The notes beneath the pieces are model-generated. The model saw only the letters and a list, made by a program, of their open reading frames with translations, was not told where the DNA came from and did not search any database. From the NCBI RefSeq assembly GCF_017874035.1, contig NZ_JAGGKV010000006.1, positions 310,001 to 374,000 on the forward strand: DNA of 64,000 nucleotides, in the 5' to 3' direction. Every line of letters starts with the position of its first letter. Within the stretch, counting starts at the first letter, position 1. Source of the DNA: Paenibacillus aceris (lineage in GTDB: Bacteria; Bacillota; Bacilli; Paenibacillales; NBRC-103111). Shown here one piece after another: positions 43,021-51,855 of this stretch. The position numbers were made by a program, and so were the translations under genes.

Positions 43021-44355
43021 GTGGCTAGGGAAAGCTTTGATAAAGAAATCCAGTTTCTGCGGATGTTCGTTCTGACAAGCGGAGCGTACAGCCGGCAGCA
43101 ATTTGCCGAAAGACTCGGAATCTCGGTTCATACCTTTGATAAGACGATACGGCGACTGAAAGAAGTCGTCGCTGCGATGCATCAACAAGTGCCGGATACA
43201 CAAAAGAAAGAATTCGCCGATATGCTGCGCTACAGTTATTTCGATTCAACAGACCCGATGCTGCTGTTTTTATTTCGAGCCAAATCGTTGAAAGAGTCGG
43301 AAAGCCAACGAATTTCTACACTGCTTGCCGCACTAAATGAGCAGCCTTTGACCGCGACTCAACTGCTTGAAGTGTGCAGTAAAGAGCTCCCCACCGATGC
43401 TTCCCTTCCTGATGAGAAAACGATTCGAAACGACTTGAAATATTTAGAGGAAGTCGGGGTCATTACGAAAGCATCCGGATCCCGCCCTTACCGCTATCGC
43501 ATACATAATGCATTCATCTACGAGCTTACGCAGGATGAGCTCCTTGATCTATATGATTTTATTGATGTTATGGCCAATACGCAGGTCCCGTCGGTGCAAG
43601 GCTATTTGCTGCGTGACGGACTGAAAAAGCATATGAACCGCACAACAGGCACTTCCAACGAAACGGCAGGGACAGAGCCGTTTCTTTATAAATATCACTA
43701 TTACTCACGGATTTTGGACGAAGCGCACTTATCCACATTGCTATCCGCGATCACACAGCGCCTCAAGGTCCAGTTCCTTTACTTCTCCCCCAAAAATAAC
43801 CAAGCTTATTCCTCAAAAAATACAAATCCGTTATTCGAACGGGAAATGGAAGGAAAGCTGCAGAAAGCGGTGCCGCTGCAAATTGTGTACGATCACCAAT
43901 ACGGGCGGTGGTATTTGCTGGCCCATGACTCGCGGCACGGCATCCGGAAATTCCGCATGGAAGGGATGACACAAATTGAGCACGGCGATCCTGTCGATAA
44001 CGCTTTTTTCGAGGAAAAGAAGATGGAAGTGGATGAGCGAATCAAGCTAAGCTGGGTCATTGACACGGGGCGTGCGGTTACGGTAAAAGCAAGATTTTAT
44101 AACCCGGCCCGTTCTGGACCTAATTTCATCAAAGACCGCGTTCATCTTCAGGGTCAGTGGGGAGAAATTACGGAGGAAAACGAAGATTCATTCGTTTACG
44201 AGATCACCGTTAATGGCACCACCGAAATAAAGCCATGGATTCGAAGCTTCGGCTCAAGTTGTGAGGTGTTGGAACCTCGCGGATTCCGGAAGGAAATGAT
44301 TGCAGAGTGGAAGGAGCTTGCGGAGTATTATGAACCTGTTCGAGAAAATTTTTAA
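43021..44355 (+). CDS. WYL-domain transcriptional regulator (with HTH)
   Basis: 444 residues from a GTG at 43021 (AGGGG, 5-bp spacer). An N-terminal helix-turn-helix is at about 15-55 (YSRQQFAERLGISVHTFDKTIRRL), with a second winged-helix segment at about 100-165. The WYL domain is at about 240-320, including RWYLLAHDSRHGIRKFRMEGM, and a C-terminal WCX extension follows. WYL regulators bind nucleic-acid or nucleotide ligands and control stress or defence genes. It overlaps the second WYL gene by 26 bp and is divergent from the RNA-repair operon, replacing the RtcR/CARF regulator known from E. coli. Confidence 0.85.
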   Translation: MARESFDKEIQFLRMFVLTSGAYSRQQFAERLGISVHTFDKTIRRLKEVVAAMHQQVPDTQKKEFADMLRYSYFDSTDPMLLFLFRAKSLKESESQRISTLLAALNEQPLTATQLLEVCSKELPTDASLPDEKTIRNDLKYLEEVGVITKASGSRPYRYRIHNAFIYELTQDELLDLYDFIDVMANTQVPSVQGYLLRDGLKKHMNRTTGTSNETAGTEPFLYKYHYYSRILDEAHLSTLLSAITQRLKVQFLYFSPKNNQAYSSKNTNPLFEREMEGKLQKAVPLQIVYDHQYGRWYLLAHDSRHGIRKFRMEGMTQIEHGDPVDNAFFEEKKMEVDERIKLSWVIDTGRAVTVKARFYNPARSGPNFIKDRVHLQGQWGEITEENEDSFVYEITVNGTTEIKPWIRSFGSSCEVLEPRGFRKEMIAEWKELAEYYEPVRENF

Positions 44356-45178
44356 CTATGACATGATAACCCGGTTGGAAAATTCCGGTACCCTCATGAT
44401 TACTTCTCTGGAGAAATCCTGGTTAAAAACGATGCTGAGCCATCCTGCTGCCCCGCATGCCTTCACACCGGCTGCTTTGGATAAGCTTCAGAAGGTATTG
44501 GATACAGAAACAGCTTTGGACTTATCCGAAGCGTTTACGGAGAAAGCCCGAAGTAAAGAGAAGCATGTGTTTCATCCGATGCTGCGTACACTGCGCAGGG
44601 TAATTACACGACAAGGCGCTGTCAGGATCACGTACCGTGTGAAGGATGAGCGTACGTTTACCAATGAAATGGCCTTTCCGTATAAACTAGAATATTCTCA
44701 AGTCAAAAAAGATTGGTACTTGCTGTGGTTTCATCTCAGACACCGTGCGATGATGAGTACGAAGCTCGACAGCATTGAAGCTGTTTATGATTTGCCGTTT
44801 TCCCCCGAGCGGGCCGCCCAAGTCCGGTTCCAAATTGAAAAGCTGCTGCAAAAACGGCATATTCACGCAACCATCGTCGTCCTGAAGGAATACAATCGAG
44901 AACTGTCGCGGATTCTGTATGCCTTCTCCTGCTTCGAGAAGCAGGTCGACTATGACGAAATCGAAGGTACTTATACGATCCAGTTAAAGTATTTAAACAA
45001 TGAAGCCGAATACGTGCTTAGCAAGCTTCGCTTTTTGGGCAAGCGAGTGCGCGTCACACAGGGCGAGCATTTGCAAAAGAGGATGTTGGAGTCGGCACAA
45101 AGAGCTTTGGCTAGATATGAGACGCCTGCGGGCATGGAGTCTGATGAGGATACTGCAAAAAGAAATAGTATCGTGTGA
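44330..45178 (+). CDS. WYL-domain protein lacking an obvious HTH
   Basis: About 282 residues from the ATG at 44330 (GGAG, 4-bp spacer, inside the end of the previous gene). The N-terminal about 80 residues are helical without a clear helix-turn-helix. The WYL domain is at about 95-165 (VRITYRVKDERTFTNEMAFPYKLEYSQ and WYLLWFHL), followed by the WCX extension. The translational overlap suggests that the two WYL proteins are made together and may form a hetero-oligomer, with only the first contacting DNA by an evident HTH. Confidence 0.82.
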   Translation: MNLFEKIFNYDMITRLENSGTLMITSLEKSWLKTMLSHPAAPHAFTPAALDKLQKVLDTETALDLSEAFTEKARSKEKHVFHPMLRTLRRVITRQGAVRITYRVKDERTFTNEMAFPYKLEYSQVKKDWYLLWFHLRHRAMMSTKLDSIEAVYDLPFSPERAAQVRFQIEKLLQKRHIHATIVVLKEYNRELSRILYAFSCFEKQVDYDEIEGTYTIQLKYLNNEAEYVLSKLRFLGKRVRVTQGEHLQKRMLESAQRALARYETPAGMESDEDTAKRNSIV

Positions 45179-45185
45179 GGATGCA

Positions 45186-45225
45186 CAAAAAAGAGAAAGC
45201 CTAGATGCAGGCTTTCTCTTTTTTG
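45186..45225. terminator. Bidirectional terminator
   Basis: AAAAAAGAGAAAGCCT (45187-45202) pairs perfectly with AGGCTTTCTCTTTTTT (45209-45224) around a 6-nt loop. It serves the WYL genes and the convergent aldo/keto reductase. Confidence 0.9.
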
Positions 45226-45239
45226 GCGCACTTTTCCAC

Positions 45240-46136
45240 TTAACCTTGCCCGATCCAATCGTCCTTAGCCAGTTCCAGCCACTTCGCGCGGATAGCCTCG
45301 AAAGCTGCTTTGGAAAGATTGCCTTGTTCAAGCAGCTTCGCATTTTCCAACCAGCGATCAGGGTTCGTTGTGCCGACAATGGCAGTATGGACACCTGGTA
45401 CCGATAGCGTGAACCGCAGAGCAATTTCAACAGATTCGTTCAGCTCTGCCTGCAGAAAATCGTATTTCAGCTGCTGCAGCCGATCCCAATAGGTATGATG
45501 ATAGCTACTTGTCGGTTTCTGTCCAGTTTTCCAAGCTGCATTGGCAATCGGGCGTTTGACAACTACACCCATGCCTCTATGAATCGCTTCCGGGATCGTT
45601 AGTTCAATTGCTTCTTGATCCGCAATATTGATGGAGGTCTCTAACGAATCGAATAAGCCTGACTGAACCGCATACAGGGCAGCTTTATGATCGCCGCTGT
45701 AACCGATGAAACGCGTCTTCCCTTGTTCCTTCGCGCGCAGCAAAACTTCAATAACGTCGCCGCGCCGAAGTATTTCTTCCGAGCAGCTATGCAGATGGAT
45801 GACATCCACATAGTCCGTATTCAAACGCTTTAAGCTGCGGTCTATGCTCTGTTCCAGCAGCTTCGGGTCCCAATCAGGGAGATCAAATCCCGCTGCATGG
45901 CCGCATTTGGTGAATAAATAGTAATCGTCCCGCCGATGCGAGACCGTTTTGCCGATTAATTCTTCGCTGATGTTATAGCATTCGGCTGTATCAATCACGT
46001 TGAGACCGGCATCCAGAGCACTGCCCAAAAGCTGATCCACGGTTTCCGGTGTAGCACCCGAAAAGCCAATTTCTGCGCCGCCAAAGCCCAGAACACTAAC
46101 TTGCATGCCAGTCTTTCCATAAAGCCGCTTTTCCAT
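45240..46136 (-). CDS. Aldo/keto reductase
   Basis: 298 residues with a TIM-barrel aldo/keto-reductase pattern. The catalytic tetrad is visible: Asp and Tyr in IDTAECYNIS near 48-56, Lys in LFTKCGH near 74, and His in VIHLHSCSE near 113. The gene begins 25 bp after the stop of the other aldo/keto reductase and is cotranscribed. NADPH-dependent reduction of aldehydes or sugars is expected; the substrate is unknown. Confidence 0.88.
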   Translation of the reverse strand: MEKRLYGKTGMQVSVLGFGGAEIGFSGATPETVDQLLGSALDAGLNVIDTAECYNISEELIGKTVSHRRDDYYLFTKCGHAAGFDLPDWDPKLLEQSIDRSLKRLNTDYVDVIHLHSCSEEILRRGDVIEVLLRAKEQGKTRFIGYSGDHKAALYAVQSGLFDSLETSINIADQEAIELTIPEAIHRGMGVVVKRPIANAAWKTGQKPTSSYHHTYWDRLQQLKYDFLQAELNESVEIALRFTLSVPGVHTAIVGTTNPDRWLENAKLLEQGNLSKAAFEAIRAKWLELAKDDWIGQG

Positions 46137-46161
46137 GATTGCTGGTCTCCTTTGCAGAGAA

Positions 46162-47106
46162 TTAAGATTTAGTCATTATCGCCTCTACGCGTTCTAGAAC
46201 GTCAGCAGATAATGTAATATCCGAAGCTTTCACATTGTCTTCAACCTGTTCAGGACGGCTTGCACCTACTAAGGCACTAGCCACATTAGGCTGACGCAGG
46301 ATCCAAGCGAGGGCTAAGTTCCCGATGGAAATGTTCAGCTCTGAGGCAACCGCTTCAAGCTGTTGTACCTTGGCAATGTTTTCCTCCGTCAGTCCTTTTC
46401 GGAAATTATCCAGCTTCGCCGCTCTGCTATCTTGAGGAATATCGGAAACAGACTTGTATTTCCCTGTCAGCAAGCCTTGCGCTAATGGAGAGAATACAAC
46501 CTGACCAATCCCCTGCTGCTCACCTAGCGGAATAACTTCTTTCTCGATATACCGATTAAAAAGGTTATAGATAGGCTGGTTTACGATGATTCTATCCAGC
46601 AAATACTTATCGGCTACGGCTAATGCTTGAGCCATTTGGGCTGCTGTCCATTCGCTCACGCCGACATAGAGGACTTTGCCTTGTGTAACGAGATCATCCA
46701 GTGCCCGCAGAGTTTCCTCGATTGGCGTTTCCTTATCATAGCGGTGGCAGTAATACACATCCACATAATCCGTATCAAGCCGCTTTAAACTCGCATGCAG
46801 CTGTTCAAAAATATGTTTTCGAGAGAGTCCTCTATCATTAGGCCCGTCCCCCATAGAACCGAATACCTTGGTAGCCAGCACATAGGAATGACGCGGATAC
46901 GCCTTCAAAACCTCACCTACGACCTTCTCCGCTTCTCCACGTTCATACACATTGGCTGTATCAAAAAAATTAATCCCCAATTCATAAGCTTTATGAATGG
47001 AATTGACTGCATTCTCACGTTCAACGTAGCCGCCATATGTCAACCAGCTTCCCAAGCTAATCTCACTGACCTTTAATCCCGAAAGCCCTAATTTACGATA
47101 TTTCAT
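46162..47106 (-). CDS. Aldo/keto reductase, Kv-beta/YghZ-like
   Basis: 314 residues. Starts MKYRKLGLSGLKVSEISLGSW and has FFDTANVYERGEAE near 48 (Asp, Tyr), LATKVFG near 76 (Lys) and VYYCHRYDKETP near 117 (His), the pattern of the Kv-beta/YghZ group. These reduce aldehydes, including methylglyoxal in some members. It is first in a two-gene operon with the next reductase. The ATG is preceded by GGATGAAATGAG, a moderate ribosome binding site. Confidence 0.88.
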   Translation of the reverse strand: MKYRKLGLSGLKVSEISLGSWLTYGGYVERENAVNSIHKAYELGINFFDTANVYERGEAEKVVGEVLKAYPRHSYVLATKVFGSMGDGPNDRGLSRKHIFEQLHASLKRLDTDYVDVYYCHRYDKETPIEETLRALDDLVTQGKVLYVGVSEWTAAQMAQALAVADKYLLDRIIVNQPIYNLFNRYIEKEVIPLGEQQGIGQVVFSPLAQGLLTGKYKSVSDIPQDSRAAKLDNFRKGLTEENIAKVQQLEAVASELNISIGNLALAWILRQPNVASALVGASRPEQVEDNVKASDITLSADVLERVEAIMTKS

Positions 47107-47317
47107 CTCATTTCATCCTCCTCATATTTTCAATTTCAGGCTCTACTATTATATCAATAGTTGATTAAAGAATATAAGTAGTGAAAAGTTTCTCACATAA
47201 TATCAAAAATTTAAGTTAGTTACGTTGAGGTAACTTTCTGAGTATACAACTTGTGCTGCTCATTCAGATCGGACGGTGCGATGCAGCCAAACGTGCGATT
47301 GCATATCATGCGCGATA

Positions 47318-47450
47318 GGGAACTACAGGGCGCTATTTGAGGAAAATCAGCACTTTCAGGAGATAGTGGGAACTACAAGGCCTTATTTGCCCCAATATCC
47401 TCCATTTCGGGGGAAATAAGAAAAATAAGGGATCGTTGTTCCCGTTGATC
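47318..47450. repeat. Cluster of dispersed intergenic repeats, copy group B
   Basis: Two direct units GGGAACTACAGGGCGCTATTTG (47318-47339) and GGGAACTACAAGGCCTTATTTG (47368-47389) and one inverted unit (47404-47443, reading CGGGAACAACGATCCCTTATTT on the minus strand) lie in the gap 47107-47541. The remainder of this gap holds a small GTTAC/GTAAC dyad (about 47219-47234) but no ORF that I can support. Confidence 0.7.
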
Positions 47451-47541
47451 AACCCAATCTCCCCTTTTAGCTAACATAGCGTACCAGTGTTCCTCTCCAT
47501 ATGCATCATCAGCCAGCGCGCAAAAATAAGAGTGCTAATAA

Positions 47542-47586
47542 CAAAAAAACGCTTGATCTCCTGCCTTTCGGCCCAGTGATCAAGCA
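47542..47586 (-). terminator. Terminator of the glycan-utilisation operon
   Basis: GCTTGATC (47551-47558) pairs with GATCAAGC (47578-47585), with an inner GGCC/GGC pairing. On the minus strand it is followed by GTTTTTTTG. Confidence 0.85.
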
Positions 47587-47602
47587 GTTACTCCCTATAA
47601 AC

Positions 47603-49981
47603 TCAGTTCGCCGCCACTTGAGCGCTAGCTCTAACCAACCGGATTCTCTCCCCCGGGGAGGTAGACAGCCGGATCACCTCTTCGCGGACGATCCTATCTC
47701 CGCTAACTTGCTTGCACACGGCTCCGTGCTTCCATGGATTATACAACTTCAGCTCGGCGCCGGCCTCGCTTACAATGTCCACCCACTGCACTTCGCCGGC
47801 GGAAATTGATGCGCTAACCAGAAAAGCCCCAACTGCCCTCAAAGTGGCAAATTCGGCATCCTGCTCGCCAGGCCAGTTCGGGAACAACCGAAGAATGCCA
47901 GTATAACTTTGCAGCAAGCATTCATTGATAACTACTGGCAGCGCGAAGTTCTCGAACCAAATGCCAACTCGGCTCATAAAATCAAAACTCAGCGTATCGT
48001 TGTACCTCCCCCCTGACAGTAAGACACGGTCGGTGCACGTACCGTTAGGCAGCAGGCAGTAAGTGATTTGCCGTTTGAACTTTTCCAGATCCAGAATCCC
48101 CATTCGAGCTCCGGCAAGATGGTAAAAAACAAGTTCGTTGCCGCCTTCGTTCCGATGATTCAGGTAGGAATTAAGGGCAATTTGGTACTGTTCGCCTGTG
48201 GAGTGAAGCCCATGCTCCTCGCCCGGGAATATCGTCATAATGCCGTTCGGCGTGTTATAGACGACTTCGGCGTCCTCGCCGGGAACGGACACGAATACAG
48301 TGCCACGCTGGGATTCAGCGGTTGCATATTCCGGGAATTTGCTTAAAATCTCCCGAACACTGTCCAGCAGCTCCTCCTCTTCCTGCTCAATACCGAGTGT
48401 TTCACAAGCCGTTATAAACGCATGAAACACAAATTTGGTCAGCGTCAGATCCACGAGGCAGTCGTAATTTTTGGTAAATCCCGGTGTCAACTCGTACAGC
48501 TCGGGAACGACCGTCGGGAAAATATGATAGCGATCATCCCCCCACGCCTCGCCGTGCGTATCCGGTCTTATCATGTAATCAACCAGAAACAGAACGGCTT
48601 CCTTCATCGGCACAAACGCTCGATTCGCCAGGAAATCCCGATCCATCGTGTACAGGTAATGCCACCACAGGCTCTGCACTGTCCACGGCGTTTCACACAC
48701 TTCCCAGCCCCAGTGCGGAACCGGATAGGGCATGATGTTCATTTCGACAGGGTAAGCGGAGTGCGGATAGTAGGCTCCCCGCATGCTGTAGTATTCAGCC
48801 GCCCATTTACGGCTCACCGGGAGAATATGATCCACCATGTTGACATAAGCCAGATGCTTATCGACATGGTTGCTGGAGAAGGCAAGCCAGAACGGCTGCT
48901 GCGTATTGTAATTCATATGGTAGTCGCCATGCCACTCCGACCCGATGGAGCGGTAGCTCCAATTGGCGAACAAGCCGGGACAGGTGGCTTCGGGTTTGAC
49001 GGAGCAGTGATAGAAGTATAAATTCCAGTACCAGATCCGCTCCAGGAATTCATCGCCAAGGCTCACGCCCGAGCAGTTCCAATAAGACTTCCAACTCTGC
49101 TCGCAAGCAGTGAAGGCAGCGGCAGCCCCTTGCTCCGTAGGCGCCTCCAGCTCCTGCAGCCCCGCCGCAACAGAGACATCCTCTCCTTCTGATAGCTCCA
49201 CATAAGCTAGGAACGGCGCAGACTGGAGCAATGCAGCCTGTACCCCGCCTTTGGTTTCCGCTGCCAAGATGTCTTCGGCTACCCGGACATCTAAGCGAAA
49301 CGCTCTGTCCTTGGGATGACGCTCATTCCCCTCTGGCCTATTAGGGAGAGTCTGCCTGAAGCCAAGCTGCCTCAACTCGGCATCTACCGTCTTTTCCGCG
49401 AGCGGCAGCTCCTTGGGCGTATCCGGATCGGGAATGAGCTTCACCCTGTCGAACAGTGCCCCGATGGCGCCTTCCGGCGATATGAGCTTCATCCACATCC
49501 GATCGGCCTCAGGCTCGATGAACAATTGCAGCGTGGCAGTCCCCGCTTCCACTTTGAAGTAAACTTCGCAAAGTCCGTTATGAATATGTACTTTATGACC
49601 CAGCACCTCCGCCTTGCGCCGGTCATAACCAAGCAGCAAGGAGCCGCACGGCATTGGCCGGGGGTACGGCTTGCGGTAATTTTCCTGTGTCATGTCGCAA
49701 TATTCGCGATACCATTCGTTCTCTTGAAACGAATTTAATTCCTTGGGAATTTGCTTCAATTGATCGAACACCTCTTGAAAAGTCCCGATCTTGTCTTGAT
49801 TATCCTCTGCAATCCGGATGTCCCACACATTGTTATGCCCAAAATGGATGACAACCGCATCTGGACGAGTTGTGACAACGGCGCCTAGACCGCCGTTCCC
49901 CATCAATGCGCCTTCGAAAAAATCCGGCGCCGGCTTCTCATAGCCAATTGGATGCCGCTTCGCTTGTTCGCTTGTATGCAT
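47603..49981 (-). CDS. GH95-like glycoside hydrolase
   Basis: About 792 residues from the ATG at 49981 (GGAG, 9-bp spacer). The layout is that of GH95-related enzymes: an N-terminal beta domain with GALMGNGGLGAVV near residue 25 and an (alpha/alpha)6 barrel. The barrel block SEWHGDYHMNYNTQQPFWLAF near 340 corresponds to the NINAEMNYW catalytic region of GH95. A second GH95 enzyme lies in the same locus, but this one is much more divergent. There is no signal peptide, so it acts in the cytoplasm on imported oligosaccharides. Activity (fucosidase, galactosidase or other) is not determinable. Confidence 0.75.
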   Translation of the reverse strand: MHTSEQAKRHPIGYEKPAPDFFEGALMGNGGLGAVVTTRPDAVVIHFGHNNVWDIRIAEDNQDKIGTFQEVFDQLKQIPKELNSFQENEWYREYCDMTQENYRKPYPRPMPCGSLLLGYDRRKAEVLGHKVHIHNGLCEVYFKVEAGTATLQLFIEPEADRMWMKLISPEGAIGALFDRVKLIPDPDTPKELPLAEKTVDAELRQLGFRQTLPNRPEGNERHPKDRAFRLDVRVAEDILAAETKGGVQAALLQSAPFLAYVELSEGEDVSVAAGLQELEAPTEQGAAAAFTACEQSWKSYWNCSGVSLGDEFLERIWYWNLYFYHCSVKPEATCPGLFANWSYRSIGSEWHGDYHMNYNTQQPFWLAFSSNHVDKHLAYVNMVDHILPVSRKWAAEYYSMRGAYYPHSAYPVEMNIMPYPVPHWGWEVCETPWTVQSLWWHYLYTMDRDFLANRAFVPMKEAVLFLVDYMIRPDTHGEAWGDDRYHIFPTVVPELYELTPGFTKNYDCLVDLTLTKFVFHAFITACETLGIEQEEEELLDSVREILSKFPEYATAESQRGTVFVSVPGEDAEVVYNTPNGIMTIFPGEEHGLHSTGEQYQIALNSYLNHRNEGGNELVFYHLAGARMGILDLEKFKRQITYCLLPNGTCTDRVLLSGGRYNDTLSFDFMSRVGIWFENFALPVVINECLLQSYTGILRLFPNWPGEQDAEFATLRAVGAFLVSASISAGEVQWVDIVSEAGAELKLYNPWKHGAVCKQVSGDRIVREEVIRLSTSPGERIRLVRASAQVAAN

Positions 49982-50015
49982 GGTTACCCGCTCCATTTCC
50001 TACGTGCGGCAGCGT

Positions 50016-50049
50016 AAAAAATCCTGTACGACCGCCCGGGCCGTACAGG
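50016..50049 (-). terminator. Terminator or attenuator between binding protein and GH gene
   Basis: CCTGTACG (50023-50030) pairs with CGTACAGG (50042-50049), with additional inner GC pairing. On the minus strand it is followed by ATTTTTTA. It would favour binding-protein expression over the downstream hydrolase. Confidence 0.75.
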
Positions 50050-50068
50050 ACCAACGCCGCTTGCCCCG

Positions 50069-51730
50069 TTACTTTTTGAACGATTTATCGTAAGATTGCT
50101 GCATAATTTCAATGTAACGCTTTAGATTTAACTTATTTAAACCGGCTACATACGTATCCCAATCCTTGTTCAAATCCTTGGCGCCTGTGACGAACTGCAG
50201 CGAATTCTGATCGATGTAGTTCTTAATGTTCGTCTTGAGCATGGCCGCTTCGTCCGCCGTAGACGGGTCAATCCAGATCGCCCAGTGCGGGAACACGTCT
50301 TTGGGCTGCTTGCCGTCATAGAGATGGGTAGCTTCCTGCAATCTGCGCTCATAGCCCGTCGTGTCATAAATATCGGTAGCCGCAACCCAGCTGTCCCGGA
50401 ACTCCTTCGGTTGGAAATATTGCGCCATCGCGCCCCAAGCCGAGTTGTGCGGAGTTTCCCCCGTCGGCGTTGGAATTGTCGCCAAAAGAGGAGTCGCTGA
50501 CTTCTCTACTGGAGAATCGCCGTCCTTCGGTTTTCTCCAGTCTTTGCCCTCCTCGCCGAAGTGACCGCGAATTTGGCCTTCCTGCGTAAACATATAATCG
50601 ACTAGTTTAATAGCGGCGATTTGCGCCTCTTTGCTTGCTTTATTCGTCAGTACGAAAGTAGCGCCGGGGTCACTCGGGTAATTATAAGTCGCAAAAGCGC
50701 CATTCGGTCCTTGCAGTGGCGGTACGGCGTCATACGTTTTGGAATTATCTGATCCGCCCGTGACGAAAATGTACGGGTGCATAGCTGCGCCAGCGCCCAA
50801 AATTTGCGCATCCGCATTGTCGCCGATTTTCTTGTAAGCTGTAGCATTTTGCGTAAATGCCCCTTTATCAATTAAGCCGCCGTCATACATGGACTTCACG
50901 AACTGCAAACCTTGCTTCCATTCTTCTTTGTTAGCTGCTACATCCACTTTGCCATTGTTCAGCAGGAGATAGGTTTTATCGTCGTCATAGATATAGCCGT
51001 TCATAAAGTAAGGAATGATGTGAACCCCATAGTCCTCAATGGATCCGCTAAGCGGTACTTCATCCGCTTTGCCGTTGCCGTTCGGATCCTTCGTCTTGAA
51101 CGCTTCCAAGACTTTCTTGTAGTCATCCATTGTTTTTGGCATTTGCAAATTCAGCTTCTTCAGCCATGACGAATTGATCCACATTTTATTCGGATACGAG
51201 CAGTGGTAACATTCGACCAATTGCGTTAACCCGTATATTTTGCCGTCAGGAGCTGTGTTCATCGCCTTGAAGTAAGGATATTTGTCCAAAGCCGCTTTGA
51301 CATTCGGCGCATATTGGTTAATGAGATCGTCTAGCGGGAGAATCACACCCTGCTGGGAGTACCGAAGAATATCTGTTTGTGAAAATTTATCAACCCACGG
51401 AATCAGCATATACAAATCAGGGTAATCGCCGCTAGCCAATGAAATCTGTCTTTTCTCGGCCGCTCCGTCGAACGGAACCGTCTGCCATGAAAACTTAATA
51501 TTAAATTTCTGCTCCGCGAATTTCGAAAAGCTGTTTGTCGCCAGATCGGTATTCGCATCCTGTTGCGCAAAAATTTTGATCGGAACCGGAGCGCCCGTGC
51601 CCTCCGATGTTTTCGCTCCACCCGTGGCGGCCGGCGTACTCGTATCAGAAGCAGTTGGGGATGTACAAGCTGTAAGAACGAGACTGATCGTAAGCAGCAT
51701 TATCCATAATGTTGAAACCGTTTTTTTCAA
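50069..51730 (-). CDS. Oligosaccharide ABC transporter, extracellular binding lipoprotein
   Basis: About 553 residues from a TTG at 51730, which follows AGGGAGAGG; the longer frame to 51787 is poorly supported. The lipoprotein signal (KKTVSTLWIMLLTISLVLT) ends in lipobox LTAC, followed by a Ser/Thr/Ala linker. The large two-lobed family 1 binding protein is of the LplA/LipO type common in Paenibacillus. It follows two permeases on the same strand. No ATPase gene is present, implying a shared MsmX-like ATPase. Confidence 0.9.
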   Translation of the reverse strand: MKKTVSTLWIMLLTISLVLTACTSPTASDTSTPAATGGAKTSEGTGAPVPIKIFAQQDANTDLATNSFSKFAEQKFNIKFSWQTVPFDGAAEKRQISLASGDYPDLYMLIPWVDKFSQTDILRYSQQGVILPLDDLINQYAPNVKAALDKYPYFKAMNTAPDGKIYGLTQLVECYHCSYPNKMWINSSWLKKLNLQMPKTMDDYKKVLEAFKTKDPNGNGKADEVPLSGSIEDYGVHIIPYFMNGYIYDDDKTYLLLNNGKVDVAANKEEWKQGLQFVKSMYDGGLIDKGAFTQNATAYKKIGDNADAQILGAGAAMHPYIFVTGGSDNSKTYDAVPPLQGPNGAFATYNYPSDPGATFVLTNKASKEAQIAAIKLVDYMFTQEGQIRGHFGEEGKDWRKPKDGDSPVEKSATPLLATIPTPTGETPHNSAWGAMAQYFQPKEFRDSWVAATDIYDTTGYERRLQEATHLYDGKQPKDVFPHWAIWIDPSTADEAAMLKTNIKNYIDQNSLQFVTGAKDLNKDWDTYVAGLNKLNLKRYIEIMQQSYDKSFKK

Positions 51731-51855
51731 ATGCGCCCTCTCCCTTTCATTGTCAAATGGTAACCCCTGCATGTGCTTGTTTATCAATTTATACAGCCCA
51801 TCTCCGTTTGAAATTCGTTAATTTCGGTAGCATCACCCCCTCTAATAGGTGTTAC

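Noticed and set aside
37263..47450. Insertion sequence or transposon remnants at the repeat clusters
   Set aside because: No transposase frame or terminal inverted repeat with target duplication is visible; only short dispersed units are present.
48422..49021. 199-codon plus-strand frame opposite the GH95-like gene
   Set aside because: It is His/Arg-rich and mirror-coded, with no ribosome binding site; the minus-strand gene explains the region.
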